From the NCBI RefSeq assembly GCF_018320785.1, contig NC_054872.1:43078551-43142550 (forward strand): DNA of 64,000 nucleotides, in the 5' to 3' direction. A program made the position numbers and the translations under genes. This DNA comes from Cheilinus undulatus. Taxonomy: Eukaryota > Chordata > Actinopteri > Labriformes > Labridae. Positions 21,250 through 34,057 of this stretch are shown here, piece by piece (position 1 is the first letter of the stretch; every line of letters starts with the position of its first letter). A model generated the notes under the pieces. That model was not told the DNA's origin and searched no databases. It saw only the letters and a program-made list of their open reading frames with translations.

Positions 21250-22015
21250 TCTCAACCATGGGTGTTGCTACATGGTATATTAAAAAAGAGTTTTCCATTA
21301 AATTGCATTAAAGGGAAATATATTTAAAAAACGTAAAAACAGATTTATGTGATATGAAATTGGAACATGATTGTTTCTTGTTGATCTATAATAGTGATGA
21401 CAGCACTAATACAGGGCCCATGTATGATTCAATCTAACAGCACATGACCCAAGGACTGGCCACTAGAGGGCAGTGCTGCATGAAGTGAAACCACATCTCA
21501 TATCTCACCGGAAACACTGACATTTATCACATGGGACATGGCGTACATAACCATGCTGGACTGATTTTATGAGATCAGTGATTTCTGGATTCACACATAA
21601 CAAAGTCAACACCTAGGACAGCCAGCAGCCCCTCCTCTTTGAGGGCCTCAGAAGCTCCTTGGTCTACGTCCTGCCTGAACTTTAAATCTTCACTTATTAA
21701 AAAAAAAACAAAAACATTTTGCTCCATTTGGGGTCTTATTTTTCTTTCAAGCTCAGCTCCTGACTAGACGCCTAAGAGCCTGAGCCTTCCGTGCGGTATC
21801 TTTGCTACAGGATTGCGTTCTTTTGGACAGAGATATCATTGGATGTTCCTAGAATCTGTTGGAGCAGCTCCAAAGCCAGTTTGAGGTTTACTGTCCCAGA
21901 ATGTCCTGTTCTGATGTTGCTGTCACTTCAGATTACGACATTTATCAACTCTGCCTTCTCCTGCTGTGTATCAAAACAAACTCTCAATTACTACTGCATT
22001 TTAGTTATTTAAAGT
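21250..22015. other. Intergenic sequence, nothing recognised
   Basis: AT-rich sequence with one short plus-strand frame at 21791-22012 that has no recognisable features. No repeat ends were identified. Confidence 0.4.
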
Positions 22016-22019
22016 AGTG

Positions 22020-23640
22020 AAACATTTTTACACTCAAAAATACTGAGTAGATTTCAAAGCTTTGAAATTAAGTAAAATGTATCATTTATAATGAGTAAAT
22101 CTAATATTCATTTTTTTCTGCATAAACTGAGTTAGTAGAATTACTCAAATCAAGTAAATGTAATTGAAATACATTGTAAAAAAAAAAGAAGAAAAAAACT
22201 TTTCATAAACTATGTGTTAATCAGCTGCAGTTTACCGTTATTTCCATCATGTACTTGAAACATGAATATTAATGCCACCAAAGATAGTCCAATTTAAGAG
22301 ACTGCAAATGACAATGAGTGAAAAGGAGAAGCCCCTCAATGCAATGTGCAATGGAGTGAAAGCCCAGCGTAGGTGATGCTCAGTGTTGGGCACCTTTCCT
22401 CTGAAACCTGTGGGGTAGGAGGAAACAGAGCAGAAAAAGATAGTTTGTGACCCACCAATAAAACAATGATTAGAAGTGCTAAATGGAACAAGTACCTGAC
22501 AAAAATCATTATAATTGAAGACTTAACAACAATATAAGTGGAAGAGATACAGTTGAATTTCATGTGATTAAAAAAATTATTTGAATTAATTGAATATTAA
22601 AAATCAGATGAATCTATCAGTGAGTGTGTTAAACTTTATATATTATAAACTACGGTGTCAAAGATTGTTGAAGATAAATGAAAACAACTTCAGTAAATGT
22701 TTGTGTTCATTTGTAGAAGTCATCTCATGGCGCTAGCTGGTTAGCCTGCTAGTTATCCTGAAGTGAATATAATGATTAGAAACAAAGAAAATGCATGTTC
22801 ATATGTGAAACACGTGAATGCTGTATGTGGAGATGGCAGCTACTAAAAACATGAATTCTATCCATATAGCTAAAAAAACAAAAAAAAAAAAGTCCCAATA
22901 TTTTATTTAAACGAGTAATTTCCATTCGGGATCAATTTTGTAGCGTGCTATTTACTGCCTGTTTTTTGAAAGCGGATATGATGTCATTGACCAGTGGTGA
23001 TAATGACACAAGGACTCAGACCAACCGTCTGATTGAATGACAGCTTGAAAGCGGGCAATGCCCAACACTCAACAGTGAGTGATGTCAAACACTCGTTGGT
23101 CTCCGCCCACTGCTCCTTGGTCACTGCCCACTATCGCACATTGCTTTAAGGGCAACTGGCCTACAGGTGGAACTTGTCTTACTGAGTCAGCAACCTCACT
23201 CATGGTGCAAAAGTGTCCATGCCCAACAGCATTCTGGGACAAAAAATACTTGGAATGATTGAGAACTGTTTACTTAAAACTAACAATGTGTTCAGCAACT
23301 CAGAAAAATAAAGTTGAGATAGCTATTTTGGATTTTTAAATAAACACTATCTTTTTCTCAACAACCTTCCACTGTTCGGTCTCACAGTGTGCTTAGGAGT
23401 TGTTTCTGTTACTGCTGTGTAAGTAAAAATATAATATTGTTTAAAATTTCTTTGTAGTGGTGTTGTAGTCCTAAGTCTGGTCAGACTGTGAGTAGCTGTG
23501 CCCGCTAAAACTGCACCATTTCAACCAGAACCGTTGGAGAATTATATCACTTTCTCACTCTGCCCCACTTCATTGTTTTGAGTAGAATAGTCAAGTCACT
23601 AAAAATATTGAGTTACTAATAACTTTTCACAGTGTATACT
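22020..23640. repeat. Long dispersed repeat, partial inverted copy at 46970-47360
   Basis: The right part (23280-23640: tagctattttggatttttaa, cacagtgtgcttaggag, tggtgttgtagtcctaagtc) matches the complement of 46970-47360 closely. The edges contain actcaaaaata and cagtgtatactcaaatat motifs. I cannot assign a class. Confidence 0.6.
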
Positions 23641-24605
23641 CAAATATATTATTTAAACTACAATATTAATGGCATGATAGGGTATTGTCAGATAGCTAAA
23701 AAAAGTCAACTACTGGTATTAGTAGAAATGAAAATTTCGGCCGATATTTACAGTCGATACCTTGGCCAACTGTATCACCAGCACAAATCATATATGCAGG
23801 GCTGCCGCTGGCCAAAGTGAGGCCCTGAGCAGACTCTGACATGGGACCCCCTTACACTGCCCCCCCTAGCCACCATCAGAGGCCCTATGCACCTATGCGT
23901 GGTCTGCATATAGGGAGGGGATAGGGGCTGGGAAGCATTAACAATTTATGGAAACGTAATCATCATAACTGGACACAAAACGATATCCTATAGGAAAAAC
24001 TTCCTCTATGTAAACCATAAAAGGGGTAAGCCCATCAGTTTTTTTTTTAATTTATCTGGTTCACTGAAACTTGTCCAGCATCTGATCTCAAATAAATGAC
24101 ATTTCAAACTCCACACTGCTCCTCAAATACTTCAGCTCACAGTTTTTCTTTTTTGTTTTCTTCACAATAATACTGTTTTCTGATTGACATAAGCGACACA
24201 CATGTCATCAGAATAAGATATTTGGCTAGTAATGTACTTTATTTTTCAAATATGTATTTATTAAAGAGTCTCATGCTCAGGTCCAACCAGTAACATGAAC
24301 TAATGTTGTAAATAAAAAGTTTATTTTAGAATACACAGTAACAGCTGGCAGAAGTGGAAATGGGAGAAACGAGGGGGAGGAGGAAATAGTGCTGGTTTAA
24401 TAACTGGTTTCATTTGGTGTTAAACAACATTCACTGCAGTTAAGTCTGGCCTTTGTGTATTAGTTGTTGTTTATGATGAGGCTGATGTACATATGACTGA
24501 AGAATGTTTGCACAGAATTTTTGAACATTCCTTCATTTACATGTATGTAAATGGGACAGGGTGCTATTTGCTCGGCCAATCAGCTTGCATGCCTTTTGTG
24601 TGCAG
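23641..24605. other. Intergenic sequence, nothing recognised
   Basis: AT-rich DNA without a convincing frame. A gggcccnnng-like stretch near 23810-23900 may be a small repeat, but no ends could be defined. Confidence 0.4.
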
Positions 24606-24608
24606 TTA

Positions 24609-26096
24609 GGCCGGCCACACACTACAGGATTTTAACCCTTAGAGCTTACAGCTATTTTTTTCACCATCATGTCTTGCCTGGACTTCTGTCTTAAAAAGCT
24701 TGTAAAACACCAACCCTGTGGTGTACAGTCAAGTTCTATACATCTTTCTTTTCAGGACAACCTGGGCTTTAAGGATATATTAACAACAGTAATGTCACTT
24801 GGATTATGAAAAAGTAAAAGGACTCTAAAGACAAGATGAAAAAACAAATCAGAATTTGAAACTCAAAGATTTTCATTGATAGCACACAGTAAACAACAAT
24901 GACAAAGCATTGTCTTTGTATAGACTTGTTCTCCCATCTCTTTGGGACAAAACAGTGAAAAAATAAACATTCTGTGACAAATGGTTTTCAAAATATCTAA
25001 ATAAATACAAGAGAAAGTCAATGTGTTTTCTTGCAGTTAGATTCATTTGTGAAGCAACTGGTTGACTACAGCTCCCACAATGCTTTGCATCTAGTTGCCC
25101 TCATGTTGCCCTCAACAAATTGGCAGATGAAAACCAAAGTACATGATCGAAAATGGATTAAAAATGGACAAAAAGACTCTTATCATCGGATCTAACGCCG
25201 TGGATTTAATATTTAAAAACCCTGAAAAGTTTTGAGCTCGCTAGAACGACTTCCTTAAGAGCTACAAAGCCATCAAGGGTAGCAAACGATTGGCAAAATG
25301 GTCAGCTTTCAGAGGAAAAAAAGAGTAAGCGTCTAAGACGTATGGTTTGAAAGTTATTTACGTTTTTCTAAACTGTGTTGCTTCTTGTTGTATACGACAA
25401 CTCTGTCCTCAGAGACCCCAGGGAGTCAGCGAAGTTCTGGGCTCACTAGAAAATGTTCTGTAAGAGCTATGAATGCATGAAGAACATATATAGAATGGCA
25501 CAAAACACAGCTTTCACAGAAAAAAACAAGTGGCTCTGACTTAAAGTTCAAAAGTTAGCAAGCAATTTACAAAGGGGTGTGGCTCTGGCACAGATCCAAC
25601 AGGATTAATTTACTGCTCCAAATCGCATTGATTCTAGGTCGTAGTGCCACTGGTGGAGTACCCACGACAACCAGTGAAAGTGAGCAGACCGGCTAGTGTC
25701 ACCAGACGGACCATACGTACTTTCACCGCTCACAACCATAAACACAACTGTACCTTTGTTCCAGCAAGGATTTCGTCTTGAGTCTTTCCCATGTTTTATG
25801 ATTTTTGCTGCACCTGTAATGTATGCCAGGACAGCCTGTTGTGGAGGGACAGCAAGACGGTGTTGACAGACATCCTTTTTTTTTTTTTTTTTTTTTTTTA
25901 AAGTCATGCAAGGTCAAGGCAGGTCGGCAGGTGTGTGGTCTCCAGTGATCTGACAGTCTGGCTGAGTTGTCCAGTGTGTGCTTTCAGAGGATTAAAGATA
26001 ATTAAAAAAAATCTTTGGAAATTGTCCTGAAGTCTGTGGTCTCCCATGGTTTTAAAATAGTTTCTGATTAAAAAATTGTCTAGTGTGTGGCCGGCC
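24609..26096. mobile_element. Harbinger-like element with TTA duplication
   Basis: Perfect 16-bp inverted ends GGCCGGCCACACACTA are flanked by TTA at 24606-24608 and 26097-26099, the 3-bp target typical of PIF/Harbinger. A T-run lies at 25873-25899. No transposase was found. A second TTAA-bounded segment (24636-25604) appears to be nested inside. Confidence 0.8.
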
Positions 26097-26099
26097 TTA

Positions 26100-27136
26100 A
26101 TGTGGGTTTTCCCTGTGCATTCTGTGGATCGGTCTCTATCTCTTTCGCTATTTTCACAGCTTAAAAATGTGCAAAAGCTGTGCTATTCTTTTGTGGACCT
26201 GCCACCAAATGATTTTTACAATATAAAGGTGTAACTATATTGGCATCTCCAAATATAAGTTTGGAAATATTGCTTCTGATATCGTGAAAAATCAAATAAC
26301 ATGCATCTTGAGCTAAAGTTTGACTCAAGTATATTCCTCTGCTGTCATCAACACTCACAATACACAATATTTCCTTAAGCCCTTTGAAAACAAAGGACTT
26401 AAACACTATGTTTTAATAGCTCAAATCAAATACAAATTAGTTATTCACAGTATCATGAATTTCCCTGTCTTTAAATAAAATAACATGCTCTGCCTTGAAG
26501 AATTTCTTTTGGCAAGATTGACTGAATAACCGGAATAACTGAAAGAATGCTTCCCATAATTGTATGAGTGAATCCTCTAATGACCCCTTGAGTCTCTGCA
26601 AACACTGAGATTTGCTAAACCTAAGACCTACAAACCCAAATATCCCCCTGAAAACAAATCAGACAAGTTCTACAGAACTGTCTTTAACATACATCAAAGT
26701 AATCACTAAATAAAGAGAGGGTATTGTAGCATGATAATCATTTAAGTGCTATTCTATGGCCATATCTAAAACAGTCTGAGTGTGTGATCTCATTACTTAC
26801 ACTGCCAATGTGTTTTTCCAGTATTGCGTGGTTTGTGGTTTTTTGTTTATTTTGGCCGATCGATGAACTGGCTAATCCATCAAACCAAGATGACCTGATT
26901 TTACATCACCGCAATTAAAGCAGAATAATCACATTCAAATGAAAAGAATATTTGCTTTTTAGCTTATTTATGCACACATCAGCTTTTATGTTAGCTTTTA
27001 TGTATGTGGCTGCATGTTTATGTCTGCCTTGCTGTTGCTGTTTTTATGAATTTTGTGGTTGTTCATTTATGTCTACTGCCATTGTTAGTCTTTGATGTCC
27101 ATTTATCCAGTAGTATCATGTGTGTCATCTCTCTAA
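26100..27136 (+). repeat. VMO1 upstream module without a gene, copy 2
   Basis: The part at 26100-26560 matches 29640-29830 (ccctttgaa, tttaaataaaat, catgctc). The part at 26755-26965 matches 13830, 30190 and 62440 (ttggccgatcgatgaactgg, ctgattttacatcacc). It is a decayed copy of the VMO1 upstream unit. Confidence 0.7.
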
Positions 27137-27855
27137 AGCAGTGTAAATTTTGACAGCACTTTTTAATTTAGTTATAGTCTTTTGCCAAAAATATCTTTAG
27201 GTTTTAGTCATAATTTAGTCATCTAAATTGTTTTAGTTTTAGTCTAGTTTTAGTTGACGAAAACTTCCCAACATTTTAGTCGACGAAATTTACAATAAAT
27301 TTAGTCGACTTATTGGATCTCTCCCCAACTTACCCCGCCATCACGCAGCAAAAGCAGTTGTGATTGGATCTCCTCTGTATCTCATCCCACCTTTCCACAC
27401 AGCCAAAGTAGCTGTGATTGGATATATGCCCAACTTGCCCCTACTTTCTACATGACAAAGTTAGGTCTGATTGGATAAAGTCTCCGTCAAACATTTTTGT
27501 TTTAAGAGCACAGATGGTCGAGTGGTTTAAGGTGCTACCCATGTATGCGGGCGGCCTGGCCTGTGGCCCTTTACCGCATGTTTCTCCCCACTCTCTTCCC
27601 TGTTTCCGAGTCTATCCACTGTCCTTCCTCTGTCAAATAAAGGCATGAAAAAAATAAACCTTCAAAAAAAACAAAACAAAACATTTTCATCTCATTTTTA
27701 TTCGTTGACTAAAATGTCAATTAATTTAGTTTTAGTTTTCGTCCATGTGCACTTGTTTTTATTAGTTACTGTCTCGTTTTCGTCAGGGGAAAAAAGGCTA
27801 TTAATGAGAACTATAACGAAAATAATTAGTCAACAAAACTAACGCTGCTTTAAAG
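27137..27855. mobile_element. TIR repeat rich in TTTTAGTC carrying a SINE
   Basis: The left end taaagcagtgtaaatttt faces the complement of the right end aaaactaacgctgctttaaa. Between them, TTTTAGTC and GTCGACGAAA motifs dominate. A tRNA-derived SINE occupies 27505-27690. A truncated copy lies at 2585-2805. Confidence 0.7.
27505..27690 (+). mobile_element. tRNA-derived SINE lacking its B box
   Basis: The head GATGGTCGAGTGGTTTAAGG resembles a tRNA Leu/Ser A box. The body (ccgcatgtttctccccactc, ccactgtccttcctctgtca) and the aataaaggca tail with A-rich end fit a common fish SINE. Where the B box GTTCGAATC should follow ggcggcctgg, the sequence goes straight to cctgtggc, so the inner promoter is incomplete. 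Confidence 0.7.
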
Positions 27856-28100
27856 CCTAACCAGGGACTAGGACTGCAAATTAGGCATGGTTAAAAGTCT
27901 TTTATACATTGCATCAGTTGCACTGTAATAAAATGCAGCAATGCTTATGTATTGTCCCTGACGAATAAACGGATAAATAAATAAATAAATAAATGCCTTC
28001 ATACTGAAACAATTATAATTAAAAAAAATGTTTACAGCATTTCTGTCTCTCGTCAGTCCATTTCAAATGATCCCCTTTAGCAGGACTGATTGAGCTAACC

Positions 28101-28183
28101 CAGTACTTGTTAGTGGGCATTTTAGAGTAAAACACCGACTCATTATATCAACAATGGGACTGATATCTGCAGAAGATGATTAA
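28101..28183 (+). pseudogene. Dead VMO1 leader with ATG, copy 1
   Basis: The leader CAGTACTTGTTAGTGGGCAT through ACACCGACTCA matches the VMO1 5′ untranslated sequences, and an ATG stands at 28154 in the same position. After the ATG the sequence is unrelated to VMO1 and gives nine residues, MGLISAEDD, then TAA. The TATA region and all VMO1 coding exons are missing. It is one of two such relics. Confidence 0.75.
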
Positions 28184-28536
28184 CAAGTGAATGCTTAAAC
28201 CATACAACGGCATCTTTCACAGAGTGCTTCGTAAGATGAATGCTTAGATGGGCCACTGATTCAAAAATGACCTGGTGAAGTGGTTCTCTTTCAATATCTT
28301 CATAATGTAAAGGTAGCCACCATTTCATATTCCAGGTACTTCTAAAACATGTTTCTGGTGTGATTTAAATTATTGAGTAATCTTTAATAAAGTAGCAGCA
28401 GCGAACAGTTAGCTCGTGGAGTAAAACAGAAGCACCAAAAACTTCCTGATGTGAAACTCCTTGTACTCTAACACTTAATAATTATTTAAGGACAAAACTT
28501 ACAAAAAGTTTTCAAAGTGAGAATGTTACAGGAATC
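28184..28536 (+). repeat. Tail of relic module, shared with 63051-63445
   Basis: The segment tcacagagtgcttcgtaaga, ccatttcatattccaggtac and cttacaaaaag recurs after the second relic at 63070-63445. It ends abruptly at the Tc1 sequence. No coding content. Confidence 0.75.
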
Positions 28537-29591
28537 TTTGGCAGTGTGGGCAGGTGCCAAATCCTGCTGGAAAATGAAATCAGCATCTCCATGCTGCTTG
28601 TCAGCAGAAGGAAGCATGAAGTGCTCTAAAATGTCCTGGTAGATGGCTGTGTTGACTGTGGACTTCAGATAACACAGTGGACCAACACCAGCAGATGCCA
28701 TGGCAGCCAAAAATCATCACTGTGGAAACTTCACACTGGACTTCAATAATGTGGATTCTGTGCCTCTCCACTCTTCCTCCAGACTCTGGGACCTTGATTT
28801 CCAAATGACAAGCAAAATTTACTTTCATCTGAAAAGAGGACTTTGGACCACCGAGCAACAGTCCAGTTCTTTTTCTTCACAGCCCAGGTAAGACCCTTCT
28901 GACGTTGTCTCTGGTTCAGGAGAGGCTTGACACGAGGAATGCCACATTTGTAGTCCATGTCTAGGATTCGTCTGTGCGTAGTGGCTCTTGATGCGCTGAT
29001 TCCAGCCTCAGTCCACTCCTTGTGGAGCTCCACCAAATTCTTGAATGGATTTTGCTTGACAATCCTCTCAAGGCTGTGATTATCCCTTATGCTGGTGCAT
29101 CTTTTCCTACCACACTTTTTCCTTCCACGCTACTGTATATGAATATACTTGGATACAGCACTCTGTGAACAACCAGCTTCTTTAGCAATGACCTTTTGTG
29201 GCTTACCCTCCTTGTGGAGGGAGTCAGTGACTGTCTTCTGGACATCTGTCAAGTCTGCAGTCTTCCCCATGATTGTGTAGCCTACTGACCCCGACTGAGA
29301 GACCATTAAAGGCTCAGGAAACCTTTGCAGGTGTTTTGACTTAATTAGCTGATTAGGGTGTGACACCATGACTTTCCAGTTTTGAACTTTTTCACAATAT
29401 TCTAATTTTCTGAGACACTGAATTTTGGGTTTTCATTATCTGTAAGCCATAATCATCAACATTTCAAGAAATAAAGGCTTGAACTATTTCACCCTATGTG
29501 TAATGAGTCTATATATGGTTTTCACTTTCTAATATGAGCGACTAAAAGTATTGATCTTTTTCATGATATTCTAATTTTTGGAGATGCACCC
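28537..29591 (-). pseudogene. Truncated Tc1-like transposase
   Basis: Minus-strand frames spell a Tc1 transposase in order: an N-terminal DNA-binding domain (DVQKTVTDSLHKEGKPQKVI, then KEAGCSQSAVSKYI), a middle helix (LHKEWTEAGISASRATTHRR), LFSDESKF with the first catalytic Asp and FQQDLAPAHTAK with the second. Frameshifts separate them. The gene breaks off right after AHTAK, so the third catalytic residue and the left end are gone. The right end carries a terminal repeat (complement gcatctccaaaaattagaat). Confidence 0.85.
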
Positions 29592-29599
29592 GAATATTA

Positions 29600-30640
29600 A
29601 ATGTTAGCTTGTCAATCAGAAACACTCTTTTTCCATCTTGTATCTCACTAACCTGAACCTATTATAGTCTTTAGCCCTTTGAACGTGTAAATGTGTTCAA
29701 ATACAATGTAGACGCCATCTTTAAAACCTCAGAGCAAATATAAATGAGTTTTTTCCAGTATTTTGAATTTCACTGCTTTAAATAAAATGTCACGCTCAAA
29801 CTGTGTTGAGTTTTTCTGTTTGAAAAGAATTGATTCAAACCAAAAAAGATGAGGAAAGAAGTAAAACTTGTGGAATTATGGCAGACTTTTATTTCGATTA
29901 AAATAAAACTCAAGTTCAAAGACCGTACTTTGCATGAGAACAGCAAATAAAACTGATTGCAACTGCCCACGTAGTGAGGTCATGTGACTTCCAGCACAGT
30001 CTCTGCAAACATCCAGAGTTAGTACATTGAACCTTAGACCTACTGCGATGTTGTTTCTGTCAATGCAAATATCACTCTGAAATCAAATCAAACAAATTTT
30101 ATATCACACAGAAACCACCGTAACAGAATTAAAATAACATTACAGAATATAGGAAACTACTGTAACATTATGATCTTTTATTTACTATTTCATGGCCACA
30201 CTGAGACATCTTGAGTGTCTTTTTCATCATTTAAACTGCCAATGCATTCTGCCAGTATTCCATGTTTTGCATTTTTTGGTTCATTTTGGTAAATTGAACT
30301 GGGTGTTCCGGTAAACGAGGTTGACCTGACGTTGCATAACCATAATTGGCACACTGCAGGTCAGAATAAAATACTAGTCACTTTTTCACTCCGATCAACA
30401 CTGTGCATTTTAAGCCTTCTTATTCATGCAAACATCAATGCCTTTTTATGAAGATACAAGTTTGTTAACAGCATTTCTCAGTTAAGTCCATGTCTTAAAA
30501 AAGATAACCTGAAGTATGCCTTATTGGGCTAATGTAGCATCTTTAGGATTTGACCCTGCTCAAACTTAATAAAGTGCAGATGTAAAGTCACTTCTTATTA
30601 ACTGGTTAAGTAAACTAATGGTTATGCCTATACAGGTGCA
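29600..30640 (+). repeat. VMO1 upstream module without a gene, copy 3
   Basis: It matches copy 2 (26100-27000) and the gene B copy (13830-14395), with landmarks gacgttgcataaccataa, cactgcaggtcagaata and cacttcttattaactggtta. It ends at a terminal-repeat fragment at 30641. No VMO1 exons follow. Confidence 0.7.
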
Positions 30641-30740
30641 TCTAAAAAACTTAGGTTATCATGAAAAAGTCCATATGTCCCCCTAATCTCATTAAAAATG
30701 TTTAACTTTAATATATTCTTAACTCTGGGGGTCAGCACCT
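30641..30740. mobile_element. Tc1-type end fragment
   Basis: The sequence ggtgcatctaaaaaactta and tatcatgaaaaag matches the terminal repeat at 29550-29591, in opposite orientation. Only the end remains before the LINE tail begins. Confidence 0.55.
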
Positions 30741-31779
30741 ACAATAATAATAATAATAATAATAATAACTTTATTTCTGTAGCACTTTTAAAAACATGGG
30801 TTTACAAAGTGCTTTGACAAGTGCAGAAGCAAGTACAAAAACAAAGCAACAACCCAGACAAAAGACAAGAAACAGAACGTGACATGTAGACAGATAATAA
30901 TTCATCTACATCGATAAAGAGCAACAATATAGAACTAAACCTACATGACCTGTGATGCCATGCAAACTAAGACATCACAGACATCAATCAGAGTGCAGAC
31001 ATGAAACCATACTGCACAGCTAAGACATCATGAACATCAGGATGCAGGCAAGACACAAACATCAGTACCATAAAATGATAGGAACCCAGGCAATGCAGGA
31101 ACCCAGCTACACAGGCTGAGACCGAGAGGACCAAAATTAAAGACATAAGAAATTAAAAGAGAAACAGTAAAATGTAAATAAGAGGGCAAAAACAGATATT
31201 AAAACAGGGTAAAACAAGCTCTAAAACTGTAAAAGCAGTAAAATTGATAAATATTATAACAGAGGTAAACATAAGGGGAAGCAGTGAAGATGTAAAATCA
31301 ATAAAGTGAGGAAGACAGTAACAATTAAAAACAGCCAAGGGGCAAGGGAATAAAATTAGGTTGACAGGGAGTAAAGGAGAGATTAAGAGGAAATTAAACT
31401 AAAATATGTAAGAATCTGTGAGAAGATAAAAATAAAATAAGATGAAGACGAAGACGACATCACATAAAAGCCAGTCTATAAAAATGAGTTTTAAGAAGTG
31501 ATTTAAAAGATGTCAATGATTCTGCATGCCTTATCTCTTCGGGCAGGTCGTTCCAAAGTTGAGGGGCTCTGATGGAGAAGGCCCTGTCACCCTTAGATTT
31601 GAGTCTCGACTTTGGAACAACCAGGAGGTTCCCACCCGAGGATCTGAGGCTGCGGGCTGGGACATAGGGGAATAAAAGTTCTGTAATATATTCTGGAGCC
31701 AGACCCTTCAGTGCTTTAAAAGTAATAAATAAAATCTTAAAATCAATTCTAAAAGTAATGGGTAGCCAGTGTAAAGATG

Positions 31780-34057
31780 CTAAAATCGGGGTGATGTGAT
31801 TCGTCTGTTAAAACCAGTTAGAAACCTAGCTGCTGCATTTTGAACAAGTTGAAGTCGAGAGAGGGATTTTTTGCAGAGACCTGACAGGAGAGGGTTGCAA
31901 TAGTCCAGACGGGAAAAAATGAGAGCGTGGATTACCTTTTCCATATCTGACTGGTGGAGAATTGGTTTTATTTTGGCAATTGTACGTAAATGAAAAAAGC
32001 ATGACTGTATAACTTTATTGATGTGTGTTGTGAAGGTGAGGTTGGAGTCAAATTCTACTCCTAGATTTCGAGCTGTTGATTTAATGTTTGTAGACAAAGG
32101 ACCAAGGCTGTTTGTGATTGTATTGTGAGTGTTTGGAATATTGAAAAGAATGATTCCGGATTTGGAATTATTGAGTTGTAGAAAGTTTTGTGCCAATCAG
32201 CAGTTAATATCATTTAGACAGTCTATGACAGCAGCTAGGCTTCTAGGATCCTCAGGTCTCAGGGGCAGGTATATCTGTGTGTCGTCTGCGTAGCAGTGAA
32301 AGGAGACTTTATGATTCTTAATGATTTGACCAAGGGGCAGCATATAAATAGAAAATAAAATTGGGCCTAAAACCGAACCATGCGGTACAACACAGGTAAG
32401 GGTAGAGGTAGAGGAGGAGTGGCTACCTGTGGCGACTGCGAAGGTTCTCTCTAAAAGATAAGAATAAAACCAGCTAAGTGCAGGGTCCCTGATGCCCACC
32501 CAGTCTCTAAGATGTTCTATTAAAACACTGTGATCAACGGCATCAAAAGCTGCACTGAGATCTAAAAGAATTAAAATGGCTCCCTCCCCTCTATCTGCTG
32601 CTAAAAACAAATCATTGGTCACCTTGAGGAGGGCCGTCTCAGTGCTGTGACCTGCTCTAAAACCAGACTGGAATTTCTCAAAGAGGTTGTTGTGAGACAT
32701 AAAAGATAAAAGCTGAGTAGAAACCACTTTCTCTAAAACTTTGGATAAAAATGGAAGTTTTGAAATTGGTCTAAAATTATTAGAATCAGAGGGGTCAAAG
32801 TTGGGTTTCTTTAAAAAGAGGTTGGACCACAGAGAACTATTATTTAAAAACAGAGGAAACTACGCCTTCTGTCAGAGAACTATTAATTATTGATAAAATA
32901 CTGGGCCCAACCGTGCTAAAAACCTCTTTGAGAAATTTGGTGGGGATAAAATCAAGACTGCACATAGCTGTTTTCATGTGGGATAAAATTTCAGCTATAA
33001 AGGACAAGGTCACCGGCTCAAAACTACTAAAATAATTAGAAATGTCCCTACTTGTAAGCAAAATCTGTCTAATGTTGTCCCTGATGTCCTTGACTTTGTT
33101 ATTAAAAGAAACTAAAAACTTGCAACTCGCAAGTCTCTTTAGAAGCATCAGTAAAGTGGGGAGGGGAGGGGGTGGTGATGGACTCTAAATAAAACTCAAG
33201 GGTTAGAATGATTTACTAAAATTAAATTAGAATAAAATGCTGCCCTTGCGTCTTTAATTGCCTTTTGATGTCTCTTCATTGCATTTTTCCAGATATCGTT
33301 GTTGACTTGCAAACGTGTTTTCTTCCACTTCCTTTCTTTTCTTCTGCAGTCTCTTTTTAAATCATTTATGGACTCTGTTAGCCATGGCTGCGGAGCACTA
33401 TTTGATTTCTTAACTTTAAAAGGGGCAACAGAGTCCAGGGCAGATGTACAGGTCTGATTAAAAAGAGAGACAAGCTCTTCTGTGTTAAAATCTGTGTTAA
33501 AGGCAGTTAAAGACGCAGAATCAAAAATCTCCCTAAACTTGCTAGCAGACTCTGAATTAAAAACCCTTCTGCGAACAGGCACACTTTCACTAATAAAAGG
33601 CTGAGATAAAAACATTTTAAATAAAACTAATTTGTGGTCTGACACACAGATATCCTTTATAATAAAATAGTCAGGACTAAGACCACAGTAAAGAATTAAA
33701 TCAAGGGTGTGGCCCTTAGAGTGAGTGGGTTCCTGGATTGCCTGGGTAAGGTTAAAAGACTCTTAAAGGTCCACAAAATCAACAGTAAGAGACTAGCTGG
33801 GACAACAGACATGTATGTTAAAATCACCTAAAATAAGGATTTTATCATATTTAGAAATAAAATGTGATTAAAAACTCTGAAAATTCGTGAATAAAATCCT
33901 TGTTTGGTCGAGCAGGTCTATAGATGATTAAAATTAAAACAGGATGTTTTTGATTTACAATAAAACTAAGATATTCAAAAGAGGTAAAATCACTGAATAA
34001 AACAGGAGAGCATTTAAAATCTTTTCTATAGATAACAGTGACCCCCCCCTCCCCTGC
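31780..34057 (-). pseudogene. LINE ORF2: endonuclease half and reverse transcriptase
   Basis: Reading leftwards from 34057: an endonuclease remnant with GDFN and a later SDHKL motif, a linker region (33645-33196), then reverse transcriptase with FQSGFRAGHSTETALLK and LLDLSAAFDAVDH, VVPHGSVLGP and the catalytic YADDTQIY (32727-32197), then a C-terminal part (RLDYCNPLLSG). Stops and frameshifts separate the pieces. The usual PQGSVLGP motif has His in place of Gln. Confidence 0.85.

Noticed and set aside
27505-27580. A genuine tRNA gene at the SINE head
   Set aside because: Only the A box resembles tRNA; the B box and the acceptor stem pairing are missing, and the body and tail are those of a SINE.
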